Under the pieces are notes generated by a model, which was not told the DNA's origin, made no database searches, and saw only the letters and a list, made by a program, of their open reading frames with translations. This document shows positions 17,124 through 26,649 of a DNA stretch of 64,000 nt, one piece after another; the stretch's first letter is position 1, and the number at the start of each line of letters is the position of its first letter. Source of the DNA: Micropruina sonneratiae (lineage in GTDB: Bacteria > Actinomycetota > Actinomycetes > Propionibacteriales > Propionibacteriaceae); contig NZ_JAPDHX010000005.1 in NCBI RefSeq assembly GCF_025972045.1, positions 124,001-188,000 of the forward strand, in the 5' to 3' direction. The position numbers and the translations under genes are program-made.

Positions 17124-17424
17124 GCGGATTCGGCGCCGAGTCCCGGCCCGGGCGGCGTACCGGTCTCGACAACGGCGTCCGATGAAGGGAAACCCTCCCC
17201 CATGCAGGGTTACAGCGCCCGTGTCCCGCCCCGGGCGGCGTACCGGTCTCGACAACGGCGTCCGATGAAGGGAAACCCTCCCCCATGCAGGGTTACAACC
17301 CGAAAGCCAACAGCCGACCCATCGGCCGGCACCGATCTCGACATCCCGGGCGCCACAAATCGTTCGAACCCTACAGGCCCCACTGGTGTGCGGACGGCGT
17401 CGGCGACACCACCGGCAGGCGACC
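17124..17424. other. Repeat-bearing intergenic region before trpG/pabA
   Basis: No gene is supported. It holds the two 74-bp direct repeats (17141-17297) and a partial copy of the dyad core at 17334-17344. The remainder, to the stop of the convergent glutaminase gene, shows no recognisable signal. Confidence 0.5.
17141..17297. repeat. Direct repeat of a 74-bp unit with 9-bp spacer
   Basis: Units 17141-17214 and 17224-17297 differ at about one position (CCCGGCCCGGG against CCCGCCCCGGG). Each includes GTCTCGACAACGGCGTCCG, a variant of the core in the 64-bp repeats before the AbiEi-like gene, and an internal hairpin GGGAAACCCTCCCCCATGCA that may fold. Confidence 0.9.
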
Positions 17425-18057
17425 TCAGCGCAGCGCCATCAGGGGCGTGAGCCCCTTCGCCCGCTCGGGGGCGCCGGCGTCCCCGCAGGTGGCGAGCCAG
17501 TTGGCGAGCATCTGGTAGCCGCCCTCGGTCAGTACCGACTCGGGGTGGAACTGCACCGACTCGACCTTCAGGGTGCGGTGCCGCACCGCCATGATCACCC
17601 CGGACGCGGTGGTCGCCGTCACCTCGAGCTCGTCGGGCACGGTGTCGGGGTCGAGGGCGAGCGAGTGATACCGGGTGGTGGTGATCGGGCTGGGCAGGCC
17701 GGCGAACACGCCCTGCCCGGAGTGGAACACCTCCGAGGTCTTGCCGTGCAGCAACTCGGGCGCACGGTTCACCACGCCGCCGTAGGCGACCGAGATGGAC
17801 TGCAAGCCGAGGCACACCCCGAAGATGGGCACCCTGCCGCCGTGGCTGCGCACCACGTCGATGCACACCCCGGCAGACTCGGGCGTCCCGGGCCCGGGCG
17901 AGATCAGCACCCCGTCATAGCCGTCGGCCCAGCGCTCGTCGGCGAACCGCGGGTCGTCGTTGCGCCACACCTCGACCTCGGCGCCCAACTGAGCCAGGTA
18001 CTGGACCAGGTTGTAGACGAACGAGTCGTAGTTGTCGATCACCAGGATGCGGGCCAT
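17425..18057 (-). CDS. trpG: Glutamine amidotransferase of anthranilate / aminodeoxychorismate synthase
   Basis: The 210-residue class I glutaminase supplies ammonia to a chorismate-using partner. It has the N-terminal ILVIDNYDSFVYNL, the nucleophile in GVCLGLQS, and the catalytic His and Glu in VQFHPES. TrpG (tryptophan) and PabA (folate) cannot be told apart from sequence alone; the partner synthase is not in this window. I chose the internal ATG (MARILV) because GGGGGAG lies about ten bases upstream of it, whereas the ATG at 18066 is too close. The position next to pknB and a DUF881 gene matches the Mycobacterium trpG location near oriC. Confidence 0.92.
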   Translation of the reverse strand: MARILVIDNYDSFVYNLVQYLAQLGAEVEVWRNDDPRFADERWADGYDGVLISPGPGTPESAGVCIDVVRSHGGRVPIFGVCLGLQSISVAYGGVVNRAPELLHGKTSEVFHSGQGVFAGLPSPITTTRYHSLALDPDTVPDELEVTATTASGVIMAVRHRTLKVESVQFHPESVLTEGGYQMLANWLATCGDAGAPERAKGLTPLMALR

Positions 18058-18091
18058 GCCGCACATTCTCCCCCATCGACGACGGCCGGTC

Positions 18092-18853
18092 TCAGCCGAT
18101 CCGTTTCGCCTCGATGTCGAGGCTGCCGAGGTAGGCGGGCATGGTCACCGACACCTCCCGGCGCTGGTCGTAGCCCAGGCCGTAGGCGGTCACGTACTGC
18201 CGGTAGACCTGCACCGCACGCGAGTCGGCCAGCGCCTGCTCGAGCCTGTCCTGGTCGCCGATCGCGGCGATCTCGTACGGCGGGGCGTAGGGGACGCCGT
18301 GCAGCACCACCGAGTTGCCGACGCACTTCACCCCGGTGCGCGACGTGACCCGCTGGCCCTGAATGGTCATCGCCTCGGCGCCGCCGCTCCACAGCGCGTT
18401 CACGACCGACTGGATGTCCTGCTGGTGCACCACCAGCAGCTCGGCGTCGACCCCCGGGGGCTGGACGCCGCTGGGCGCGTCGTCCAGCGTCACCACCACC
18501 GCCGGCCCCTTCACGGATGTCTGCCCGGCCACCTCGGCGGCGGCCCCCAGGGCGGCCTGGTCGACACCGGCGTCGTCCGTCCTGGCCAGGGCGTCCACCT
18601 CGCCGCGCAGCTGCGCGACCCGTTGCGCCAACTCGGCGTTGCGTTCGGTCTCGGAGCGGATCAGCCCGGCCAGGTCGGTGTTCCGGTCGGGGCGCAGATC
18701 ACCGCCGCCGGCGTTGATGGCGCTGGTGGCGATCATGAAGCCGGCCAGCACGCACACGCCGACGCTGACCGCGCGGCGTCCGATCCGCACCTCGCGGGAC
18801 CGGCCGGACGCGCGGCGCAGCCGGTGCCGGGCCCGTGCCAGCCGTCGCTTCAT
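18092..18853 (-). CDS. DUF881 membrane-anchored protein
   Basis: The 253-residue protein has a basic N terminus, one transmembrane helix (about residues 26-48), a coiled-coil stretch (TERNAELAQRVAQLRGEVDAL) and a C-terminal DUF881 domain with LLVVHQQDIQSVVNALW and VLHGVPYAPPYEIAAIGD. DUF881 members lie beside crgA and trpG in many actinobacteria and resemble division-associated proteins, but their role is unproven. The ATG at 18853 gives the conserved length; an open frame continues upstream across the crgA promoter and is spurious. It is divergent from crgA, 70 bp apart, so the two share a promoter region. Confidence 0.88.
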   Translation of the reverse strand: MKRRLARARHRLRRASGRSREVRIGRRAVSVGVCVLAGFMIATSAINAGGGDLRPDRNTDLAGLIRSETERNAELAQRVAQLRGEVDALARTDDAGVDQAALGAAAEVAGQTSVKGPAVVVTLDDAPSGVQPPGVDAELLVVHQQDIQSVVNALWSGGAEAMTIQGQRVTSRTGVKCVGNSVVLHGVPYAPPYEIAAIGDQDRLEQALADSRAVQVYRQYVTAYGLGYDQRREVSVTMPAYLGSLDIEAKRIG

Positions 18854-18923
18854 GCAGGTGAGTCTAGGAGGCGTCCCGCTGCCGGTTGGGCCACACCCGA
18901 CGGCGCCCGGTAAGCTGTCCGCC

Positions 18924-19214
18924 ATGCCGGAGTCCAGCATCCGCAAGAAGGCCGCGGAGAAAAAAAAGCAGACGAGTGCCGAAACGGCGGCCGAGGCGCG
19001 CAAGGAGCGCCAGCGCAGGGTGGCCGCACCGGGCAGCCGTCGCTGGGTTCCGCCCACGTTCATCACCGTCGGCCTGCTCGGCGTGCTGTGGCTGGTCGTC
19101 TACTACATCGCCGGTCACCGCATTCCGTTCATGAGTGACCTGGGCGGCTGGAACGTGCTGGTCGGCATGGGGTGCATGGCGGCCGCCTTCGGCATCGCGA
19201 CCCTCTGGAAGTAG
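18924..19214 (+). CDS. crgA: CrgA cell division inhibitor/scaffold protein
   Basis: The 96-residue protein has a charged N terminus (RKKAAEKKKQ) and two transmembrane helices (about residues 45-64 and 74-93) around the conserved WVPPTF and DLGGWNVLVGMG motifs. CrgA coordinates septal PBPs with FtsZ in Streptomyces and Mycobacterium. A run of eight A (18960-18967) in the Lys-rich coding segment is striking in such GC-rich DNA. Divergent to DUF881. Confidence 0.95.
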   Translation: MPESSIRKKAAEKKKQTSAETAAEARKERQRRVAAPGSRRWVPPTFITVGLLGVLWLVVYYIAGHRIPFMSDLGGWNVLVGMGCMAAAFGIATLWK

Positions 19215-19266
19215 CCGTCCCCCGGCGCGCTCACGGGCTGCCGCCCGGCCGCGCCCGTACGGTGTC

Positions 19267-21030
19267 ATGGTGAGCTCCGCAAACCCCGGAAAGAGTCCGA
19301 CCGCCCGGCGGCGTGGGCGACGCACCCCCGCCCTGGTGGCGGTGGCCCTGGGTTTGTCGGTGACGCTGGTCGCCTGCTCGGGCAGTGACCCGATCAGCGT
19401 CGGTGATCGTCCCAACGCCGGGCATCCCCCGGGCACGGTTGTCACCCAGCGGTCCAGCGTCCCGCTGACCAGCCTGCCCGGCTACCAGGCGCCGGCCGCC
19501 CTCGGTGACGGCGGCTTCTGGCGTCCGATGATCGGGGCGAGCGGCGACATCACCTGGCGGGTGTACGACCAGGACAGCACCGTGATCGACGGCTACGACC
19601 CCAAACGTGAGGTGGCCTGGGGTTCGGGCAGCGAGTACACCGAGATTCCCGGGGTGTTGGCCTGGCGCGGCAACAACGCGCGCTCGGCACCCTCGTACGG
19701 CACGGCCCAGATCACCGACAAGAAGCTCGAGATCGCCTGGACCCACGACGTGGGCGTCGTCACCGCCGACGGCTACTCGTTCCCGGGTGCCGGCTGGACC
19801 GGCCAGCCGCTGCTGGTGAAGTGGCCCGAACAGACCAAGAAGGCGATGGGCCTGAGCGCGGCACAGATCGCCGACCAGAACTTCGTCGAGGTCATCTACC
19901 CGGTCTTCGACGGCCACGTGTACCGGCTCAGCCTCGCCGACGGCAGCACCACGAAGGATCCGATCGACGCCGGCTGGGGCTTCAAGGGCACCGGCTCGGT
20001 CGACCCGCGCGGCTACCCGTTGCTGTACGCCGGGCAGGGGCTGAACGAGAACGGCACCGAGACCGACGGCCCCTGGGAGTACCGGATCTTCGACCTGATC
20101 AAGAACACGCAGGTCGCCTCGATCAGCGGCACCGACGAGGTGTCGCACCGCAAGGATCCCGAGGGGTGGGGGGCGTTCGACTCCTCCGCGCTGGTCGACC
20201 GCCACTCCGACACCCTGATCGAGCCGGGCGAGAACGGCATCATCTACAAGGCCAAGCTGAACGCCGAATACGACCCCGACAAGGGCACCGTCTCGGTCGA
20301 CCCGAAACTGACCAAGATGACCTACCGGACGCCGGTGAGCCGGCAGTACGGCATCGAATCGTCCGCGGTGGCCTGGAAGAACCTGATGTGGGCCACCGAC
20401 AACGACGGCAACCTGATCTGCTGGGACGCCCGGACGCTCGAGGTGGTGTGGGCGCACGCCCTGGTCGACAACACCGACTCAACCCCGGTGCTGGACGACT
20501 CGACCGGGCGTCCGTACCTGTACACCGGCAACACGGTGGGCTGGCGTGGCGACGACCGGCGCAACCAGGTGACGAACCTGCGCAAGGTCGACGGGCTGAC
20601 CGGGGAGGTGATGTGGGAGTACGACGTCCCCGCCTACTTCGACTTTCACGTCAAGGGTGGGCTACTGTCCACCCCGCTGCTCGGCCAGGGTGAGGCGTCC
20701 GATCTGGTGATCTTCAACGTCGGCAAGACCACCGCACCCTCGGAGGGCACCATGGTCGCCCTGGACCGGCAGACGGGCCAGGTGGTGTGGCAACGCAACC
20801 TGGAGCACTACTCGTGGAGTTCGCCGGTGCTGATCCACGGCGCGGACGGGCACGAGTACGGCGTCTTCGGCGACTCGGCCGGGCTGCTGCACCTGTTCGA
20901 CCCCACCACCGGTCGCGACTACACGTCGATCTCGCTGGGGGCCAACGTCGAGGCGTCGGTGGCGGCCTTCGACAACATGATCGTGGTCGCCAGCTACGAC
21001 CAGAAAATCTTCGGGGTCAAGGTGAGTTGA
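19267..21030 (+). CDS. PQQ-like beta-propeller lipoprotein
   Basis: The 587-residue protein has a basic N terminus, a hydrophobic signal segment (about residues 20-36) and a lipobox LVAC with Cys37, so it should be exported and lipid-anchored. The mature part contains repeated propeller blades with Trp-rich motifs such as GNLICWDARTLEVVWAH, VDGLTGEVMWEYDV and LDRQTGQVVWQRNL. PQQ-like propellers act as quinoprotein enzymes or as scaffolds such as BamB; no catalytic Ca/PQQ disulfide pair (adjacent Cys-Cys) is seen, so a scaffold or sensor role is more likely. The start was chosen for the signal peptide. The membrane protein that follows starts 1 bp after the stop. Confidence 0.85.
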   Translation: MVSSANPGKSPTARRRGRRTPALVAVALGLSVTLVACSGSDPISVGDRPNAGHPPGTVVTQRSSVPLTSLPGYQAPAALGDGGFWRPMIGASGDITWRVYDQDSTVIDGYDPKREVAWGSGSEYTEIPGVLAWRGNNARSAPSYGTAQITDKKLEIAWTHDVGVVTADGYSFPGAGWTGQPLLVKWPEQTKKAMGLSAAQIADQNFVEVIYPVFDGHVYRLSLADGSTTKDPIDAGWGFKGTGSVDPRGYPLLYAGQGLNENGTETDGPWEYRIFDLIKNTQVASISGTDEVSHRKDPEGWGAFDSSALVDRHSDTLIEPGENGIIYKAKLNAEYDPDKGTVSVDPKLTKMTYRTPVSRQYGIESSAVAWKNLMWATDNDGNLICWDARTLEVVWAHALVDNTDSTPVLDDSTGRPYLYTGNTVGWRGDDRRNQVTNLRKVDGLTGEVMWEYDVPAYFDFHVKGGLLSTPLLGQGEASDLVIFNVGKTTAPSEGTMVALDRQTGQVVWQRNLEHYSWSSPVLIHGADGHEYGVFGDSAGLLHLFDPTTGRDYTSISLGANVEASVAAFDNMIVVASYDQKIFGVKVS

Positions 21031-21031
21031 G

Positions 21032-22246
21032 GTGAGCACCGTGGCTGTCGTCATCGCCTGCCTGCTGGCGCTCGGGGTCTCGGCGGGCTTGCTGCTGTGG
21101 GCCTCCCGGCAGCGGAGTTCCCGGCCGCTGGCCGTCTCGGGGCTGGCCCTGCTGCTGGGTGCGGGAGTCGGCGTGACCACCCTGTGGGGCTTCGGCGCAG
21201 CCACCAGCCTGGTGCTGATCGTGATGCTGCCGGCGACCCTGCTGGCCCTGGCCGAGGCCGCGCTGTCGGTGCGCGGCGTGCACTGGGTCTGGCGGCTGCT
21301 GGTGCAGGGCGTGGTGATCTTCGCGACGATGGTGTTCGAGTGGCGCCGGGGCGACCTGTTCGCGTCCGGGGCGGTGATGGCCACCGTGGTCGGCGTCCTG
21401 GGGTTCAACATCGTCGTGTTCGCCGTCGGCGCCGCGCAGCGCTCCGGGGCGCACCGGACGCCGATCGTGCTGGGCGTGCTGGGCTCGCTGTACCTGCTGC
21501 TGATCGCGTCCGGCCTACCGAACCCGGGTCTGCAGACCCTGCTGCTGGTGCTGGTCGCGGCGTTGCTGCCGTTGCTGGTCTGGACGCCGCCGGCGGGACT
21601 CGTCGACCGGCTGCTCGGCCCGATGCTCGCCGCGCTGGCCTGCGCGGTCGGCTACTACGCCTGGCTGGCCAACGCCTCGCCGGCGATGGTGATCGCGCCC
21701 CTGCTCGTGGTGGGCGTCGACGTCGGCTGGACGCTGGTGGCGCGGCTGGCCGGTCGCGACGGCCGGAGCCGGCTCGCCGCCGCCGGCGGCTGGTGGCGAG
21801 GGGTGGACGCCTGGGCGACGCCCGCCGACGACCTGGTGGCGCAGCGCGCGGCGGCGTCCGGCTCGGTCAGGTCGGCGGCGCTGTGGTTGGTCGGCGCCAC
21901 CGTCGTGGTGCTGGCGATCAGCCTGCTGCAGTGGTGGCGACTCGGCGGTTCGTGGCTGCTGGCTCTTGCCCCGCTCGCGGTGGTCGCCCTGGGCTGGCTG
22001 GCGCTGCAACTGCCCTGGGTCCGGACATCGCTGCGCAACCTGCTGATCGCGCTGGCCGCGGTGGCCGTCGTGGCGCTGCTGGGGGCCGCGGCGTCCTATC
22101 GGCTCGACGGCCGGCTGGTGGTCGCGGCGCTGCCGGTGCTGGCCGGCCTGGTGGTCGCGGCCGCGGCCGGCGTGCGGGTGTTGAGGCCGTACCTGCCCCC
22201 GCTGCCGCCGCTGATCACCCGGAAGCAGCCAGAGCCGCTGCCCTGA
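21032..22246 (+). CDS. Polytopic membrane protein of unknown function
   Basis: I do not recognise this 404-residue protein. It shows roughly eleven or twelve hydrophobic segments, few charged loops, one longer polar loop near residues 245-285 (GRDGRSRLAAAGGWW...TPADDLVAQ), and a Pro-rich C terminus (LPPLPPLITRKQPEPLP). The GTG start is one base after the preceding lipoprotein stop, so the pair is almost surely co-transcribed and may form one envelope complex. Membrane glycosyltransferase or transporter roles are possible, but no motif decides. Confidence 0.75.
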   Translation: MSTVAVVIACLLALGVSAGLLLWASRQRSSRPLAVSGLALLLGAGVGVTTLWGFGAATSLVLIVMLPATLLALAEAALSVRGVHWVWRLLVQGVVIFATMVFEWRRGDLFASGAVMATVVGVLGFNIVVFAVGAAQRSGAHRTPIVLGVLGSLYLLLIASGLPNPGLQTLLLVLVAALLPLLVWTPPAGLVDRLLGPMLAALACAVGYYAWLANASPAMVIAPLLVVGVDVGWTLVARLAGRDGRSRLAAAGGWWRGVDAWATPADDLVAQRAAASGSVRSAALWLVGATVVVLAISLLQWWRLGGSWLLALAPLAVVALGWLALQLPWVRTSLRNLLIALAAVAVVALLGAAASYRLDGRLVVAALPVLAGLVVAAAAGVRVLRPYLPPLPPLITRKQPEPLP

Positions 22247-22315
22247 GCGGTCCGGCACCGGTCATCGCAGCCCTCGTATCGCGGTCCCGTCACCCCGGGG
22301 CGTCATCGCCGCCTC

Positions 22316-22340
22316 GTCATCCCGGCGGACGCCGGGATCT
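22316..22340 (+). repeat. REP-like palindrome, copy A
   Basis: A 25-bp element beginning GTCATCCCGGCGGACGCCGG. Its dyad CCCGGCG/CGCCGGG surrounds a two- to three-base centre. An exact inverted copy lies at 31416-31440. It sits between the convergent membrane-protein and lysS stops, a typical site for REP-like elements. Confidence 0.85.
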
Positions 22341-22362
22341 CTCCACCGGCCGAACGCCCGGC

Positions 22363-23868
22363 TCAGCCGTGCGGCTTGAGCAGCGGGAACAGGATCGTCT
22401 CGCGGATGCCGGCGCCGGTGAACAGCATGATCGTCCGGTCGATGCCCAATCCCATGCCACCCATCGGCGGGGCGCCGAACTCGAGTGCGCGCAGGAAGTC
22501 CTCGTCGAGCTGCATCGCCTCGGGGTCGCCGGCCGCGGCCTTGAGCGACTGGGCGACGAGCACGTCGCGCTGGATCACCGGGTCGATGAGTTCGGAGAAC
22601 CCGGTGCCGCGCTCGACACCGCCGATGATCAGGTCCCAGGCCTCGACCAGTCGCGGGTCGTCGGGGTTGTTGCGGGCCAGCGGCTGCGCGATCGCCGGGT
22701 AGCCGTTGACGAAGGTGGGCTGCACCAGGGTGGGCTCGACGATCTCGCCGAACAGCTCCATCACCAGCTTCTGGTCGCTCCAGGCCGGGTCGTACTCGAT
22801 GCTCCGGGCGTCCGCGAGGGCGCGCAGCCGCTCCAGTGGGGTGTCGGGGGTGATCTGCTCGCCCACGGCGTCCGACAAGGCGGGATAGACGCTCAGCCAC
22901 GTCCATTCTCCGGTCAGGTACACCTCGCCGGCCGGGGTCTGCACCGACTCGATGCCGAGGGCGTCGGCGGCGTTGACGATCAGGTCGCGGGTCATCGCGG
23001 CGATCGTGAACTGGTCGCCCCACGCCTGGTAGGCCTCGAGCATGGTGAACTCGGCCGAGTGCGAGGAGTCGATGCCCTCATTGCGGAAGATCCGGCCCAT
23101 CTCGTAGACCCGGTCGGCCCCGCCCACCATCGCCCGCTTCAGGTACAGCTCGATCGCGATCCGCAGCGTCATCGGAATGTCGAAGGCGTTGAGGTGGGTG
23201 TTGAACGGACGCGCCGCCGCCCCGCCGTGCACCAACTGCAGGATCGGCGTCTCGACCTCCAGGTAGCCCTGGTCGTGCAGGGTCTCCCGGATGGAGCGCA
23301 CGATGGTGGCCCGGGTGCGCACCATGTCGCGGGCCTCCTGACGCGCGACCAGGTCGGCGTAGCGCTGCCTCACCCGGGTCTCCTCACCGAGCTCCTTGTG
23401 CAGGGTGGGCAGCGGCCGCAGCGCCTTGGACGCCAACCGCCACTCGCTGGCCAGCACCGACAACTCGCCGCGCTTGGAGGAGATCACCCGGCCCTTGACG
23501 AAGACGAAGTCGCCCAGGTCGACGTCGGCCTTCCAGTCCGCCAGCCGCTGCTCGCCGACCTCGGCCAGGGACAGCATCACCTGCAACCTGGTGCCCGAGT
23601 CGTGCTCGGTGAACCCGTCCTGGATGGTGGCGAAGCACAGCTTTCCGGTGTTGCGGATGAACACCACGCGACCGCCGACGCCGACCACGTCGGTGGTTTC
23701 CTCGCCGGCGCTCAGGTGTCCCCACCCGGCGTGCACCTGGGCGGCAGAGTGCGTGCGGCCGACGCTGATCGGGTACGGGTCGGTGCCCGCCTCGAGCAGC
23801 CGAGCGCGCTTGTCGCGGCGCAGGCGGAGCTGTTCGGGCAGGTCGGAGTCGGTGGAGGGCGTGGTCAC
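22363..23868 (-). CDS. lysS: Lysyl-tRNA synthetase, class II
   Basis: The 501-residue enzyme charges tRNA-Lys. An N-terminal OB-fold anticodon-binding domain (about residues 50-150) precedes the class II catalytic domain, with motif 2 (GRIFRNEGIDSSHSAEFTMLE) and motif 3 (GMGLGIDRTIML). The GTG giving VTTPSTDSDLPEQLRLRRDK is the sensible start; the frame stays open far upstream only as a shadow of the ABC-F gene. The REP-like copy A lies just beyond its stop. Confidence 0.96.
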   Translation of the reverse strand: MTTPSTDSDLPEQLRLRRDKRARLLEAGTDPYPISVGRTHSAAQVHAGWGHLSAGEETTDVVGVGGRVVFIRNTGKLCFATIQDGFTEHDSGTRLQVMLSLAEVGEQRLADWKADVDLGDFVFVKGRVISSKRGELSVLASEWRLASKALRPLPTLHKELGEETRVRQRYADLVARQEARDMVRTRATIVRSIRETLHDQGYLEVETPILQLVHGGAAARPFNTHLNAFDIPMTLRIAIELYLKRAMVGGADRVYEMGRIFRNEGIDSSHSAEFTMLEAYQAWGDQFTIAAMTRDLIVNAADALGIESVQTPAGEVYLTGEWTWLSVYPALSDAVGEQITPDTPLERLRALADARSIEYDPAWSDQKLVMELFGEIVEPTLVQPTFVNGYPAIAQPLARNNPDDPRLVEAWDLIIGGVERGTGFSELIDPVIQRDVLVAQSLKAAAGDPEAMQLDEDFLRALEFGAPPMGGMGLGIDRTIMLFTGAGIRETILFPLLKPHG

Positions 23869-24068
23869 CGGGCGATTGTATCGGCGGCCCGCGGAGGGTC
23901 TCGCCGCGTACGTGGGGCGCGGGCGGCCCGGGATGATGACAGTGACGTGATCGCAGCCGTCACCGGGCTGAGCCGCTCCGCTGTCCGTCGGCTGCAGGCG
24001 TCCACAGGAGCGGTGCGGTACTGAGGGTGGCTTGAAATGAAACCGTCCCCATTTCAGGCCACGAGTCC
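23869..24068. other. lysS upstream region
   Basis: About 200 bp between the lysS start and the ABC-F stop on the same strand. It contains the REP-like element R1 next to the ABC-F stop. No small gene or leader structure that I can support. Confidence 0.5.
24029..24060 (-). repeat. 32-bp REP-like palindrome, copy R1
   Basis: The sequence begins GGCTTGAAATG and ends CATTTCAGGCC, an 11-bp inverted repeat with one mismatch around AAACCGTCCC. It belongs to the family R1-R5 in this window (consensus arms GGCCTGAAA/TTTCAGGCC, asymmetric centre GGGGACGGTTCC). It lies 9 bp beyond the ABC-F stop. Confidence 0.9.
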
Positions 24069-25721
<1,653 letters not shown>

Positions 25722-25809
25722 GAAGGACCTCGATCGCTGGCGTTGGGCAGGGCGAGAGGTCAGTTCCACATGCCCCCAGCTTGCGTGAGCCTGGCGCCCA
25801 CAGTCAAAT

Positions 25810-25841
25810 GGCCTGAAATGGGGACGGTTCCTTTTCAGGCC
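25810..25841 (+). repeat. 32-bp REP-like palindrome, copy R2
   Basis: A perfect 9-bp inverted repeat GGCCTGAAA / TTTCAGGCC encloses TGGGGACGGTTCCT. It is in inverted orientation to R1 (24029) and R3 (25966) and lies 88 bp upstream of the ABC-F start. Confidence 0.9.
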
Positions 25842-25965
25842 GATCACGGCCGGCCGGTCAATCCCAGGTGTGCGCGTGCGCGGCGAAGTAGCCGGGTCGC
25901 TCTGCACCGCGACGACGCAGAACTCCAGCCCACCGGGATCGACCAACACGGCGTAGCCGTCGTAT
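25842..25965 (-). pseudogene. C-terminal remnant of a VOC (glyoxalase/bleomycin resistance fold) gene
   Basis: The minus strand reads YDGYAVLVDPGGLEFCVVAV, the last strands typical of VOC-superfamily proteins (DPxGxEFCV), followed by a short tail. No upstream half exists, because the reading frame runs into repeat copy R3. The fragment sits exactly between R3 and R2, so the rest of the gene was probably removed by a repeat-associated deletion. No start or ribosome site is evident. Confidence 0.65.
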
Positions 25966-25986
25966 GGAACCGTCCCATTTCAGACC
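25966..25986 (-). repeat. Partial REP-like element, copy R3
   Basis: Reads GGAACCGTCCCATTTCAGAC plus one base, matching one arm and the centre of the R1/R5 orientation, with one C missing from the CCCC centre and one arm substitution. The opposite arm is absent. Confidence 0.75.
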
Positions 25987-26016
25987 GCGCGCCCCGCGAG
26001 AGTCGACCGCACTTGA

Positions 26017-26036
26017 ATGAGTGAGTACTCACTCAT
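26017..26036. promoter_or_regulatory. TetR-type operator palindrome
   Basis: ATGAGTGAGTACTCACTCAT is a perfect 20-bp inverted repeat, 31 bp upstream of the chosen TetR start. TGAGTGAGT-type dyads are commonly bound by TetR regulators of ABC exporters. It also contains an in-frame ATG, which is therefore unlikely to be the real start. Confidence 0.8.
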
Positions 26037-26067
26037 ATACTCGCTCGACGTGGGCAGAGCACATCCT

Positions 26068-26649
26068 ATGAGTCCCGACGAGCGTCGGCGGGCACTGATC
26101 GAGGCGACCCGGCCGCTGCTGCTCGAGCACGGCCTGAGCATCACCACCCGGCAGATCGCCGAGTGCGCCGACGTCGCCGAGGGCACCATCTTTCGCGCCT
26201 TCGGCACCAAACAGTCCCTGATCGAGGCTGTCGTCGACGACTGCCTGGCACCGGGTCCCGTCATCGAGGCCATCGACTCGGTCCCCGCCGAGCTGTCGCT
26301 CGAGGACGCCGTGACCTGGATGATCCAGGTCCTGCAGGCCCGCATCCAGCAGGTCCGGGCGCTGATGAGCGCCATCGCAGGAGAACGCCCGCACGGCGGC
26401 CCGCCGCCCAAGCCCCACCGCGACTTCCATCTCGCCGTCGACGCCGCCATGACCCGGGTGCTCACCCGTTACGACGACCAGCTCACCGTCGGCACCCCGA
26501 CCGCCTGCTGGGCGATCTCGGCGATGGCGTTCGCCGCCGTCATGCCAATGGCCGGCCACCCCGATGCCGCCGAGCCGCGGCAGATCGCCCGACTCATCCT
26601 GGGCGGCATCGCCGCCCCCTCCCCCACCACCGAGGACGCCACATGCTGA
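26068..26649 (+). CDS. TetR-family transcriptional repressor
   Basis: The 193-residue regulator has an N-terminal helix-turn-helix (ITTRQIAECADVAEGTIFRAF, about residues 27-48 from this start) and a variable ligand domain. ATG at 26068 is chosen so that the 20-bp palindrome stays in the promoter; starting at the ATG inside the palindrome would add 17 residues. Its stop overlaps the start of the first ABC gene, so the repressor probably autoregulates an operon with the exporter genes. The inducer is unknown and likely a substrate of the exporter. Confidence 0.92.
   Translation: MSPDERRRALIEATRPLLLEHGLSITTRQIAECADVAEGTIFRAFGTKQSLIEAVVDDCLAPGPVIEAIDSVPAELSLEDAVTWMIQVLQARIQQVRALMSAIAGERPHGGPPPKPHRDFHLAVDAAMTRVLTRYDDQLTVGTPTACWAISAMAFAAVMPMAGHPDAAEPRQIARLILGGIAAPSPTTEDATC

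Larger units (their letters stand above)
25722..26067. other. Divergent intergenic region with repeats, gene remnant and operator
   Basis: Between the divergent ABC-F and TetR genes lie, in order, the presumed ABC-F promoter, REP-like copy R2, a fragment of a VOC-fold gene, partial copy R3, and a 20-bp TetR palindrome. Confidence 0.7.

Noticed and set aside
15887-17297. CRISPR array
   Set aside because: The repeat units are long (64 and 74 bp), only two copies each and nearly contiguous, with no unique spacers of regular size and no cas genes.
18960-18967. A8 run in crgA as a phase-variation tract
   Set aside because: It encodes the conserved Lys-rich N terminus of CrgA and eight A alone is weak evidence for contingency switching.
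18854-19066. N-terminal extension of the DUF881 protein
   Set aside because: It would overlap crgA antisense; the conserved start is the ATG at 18853.
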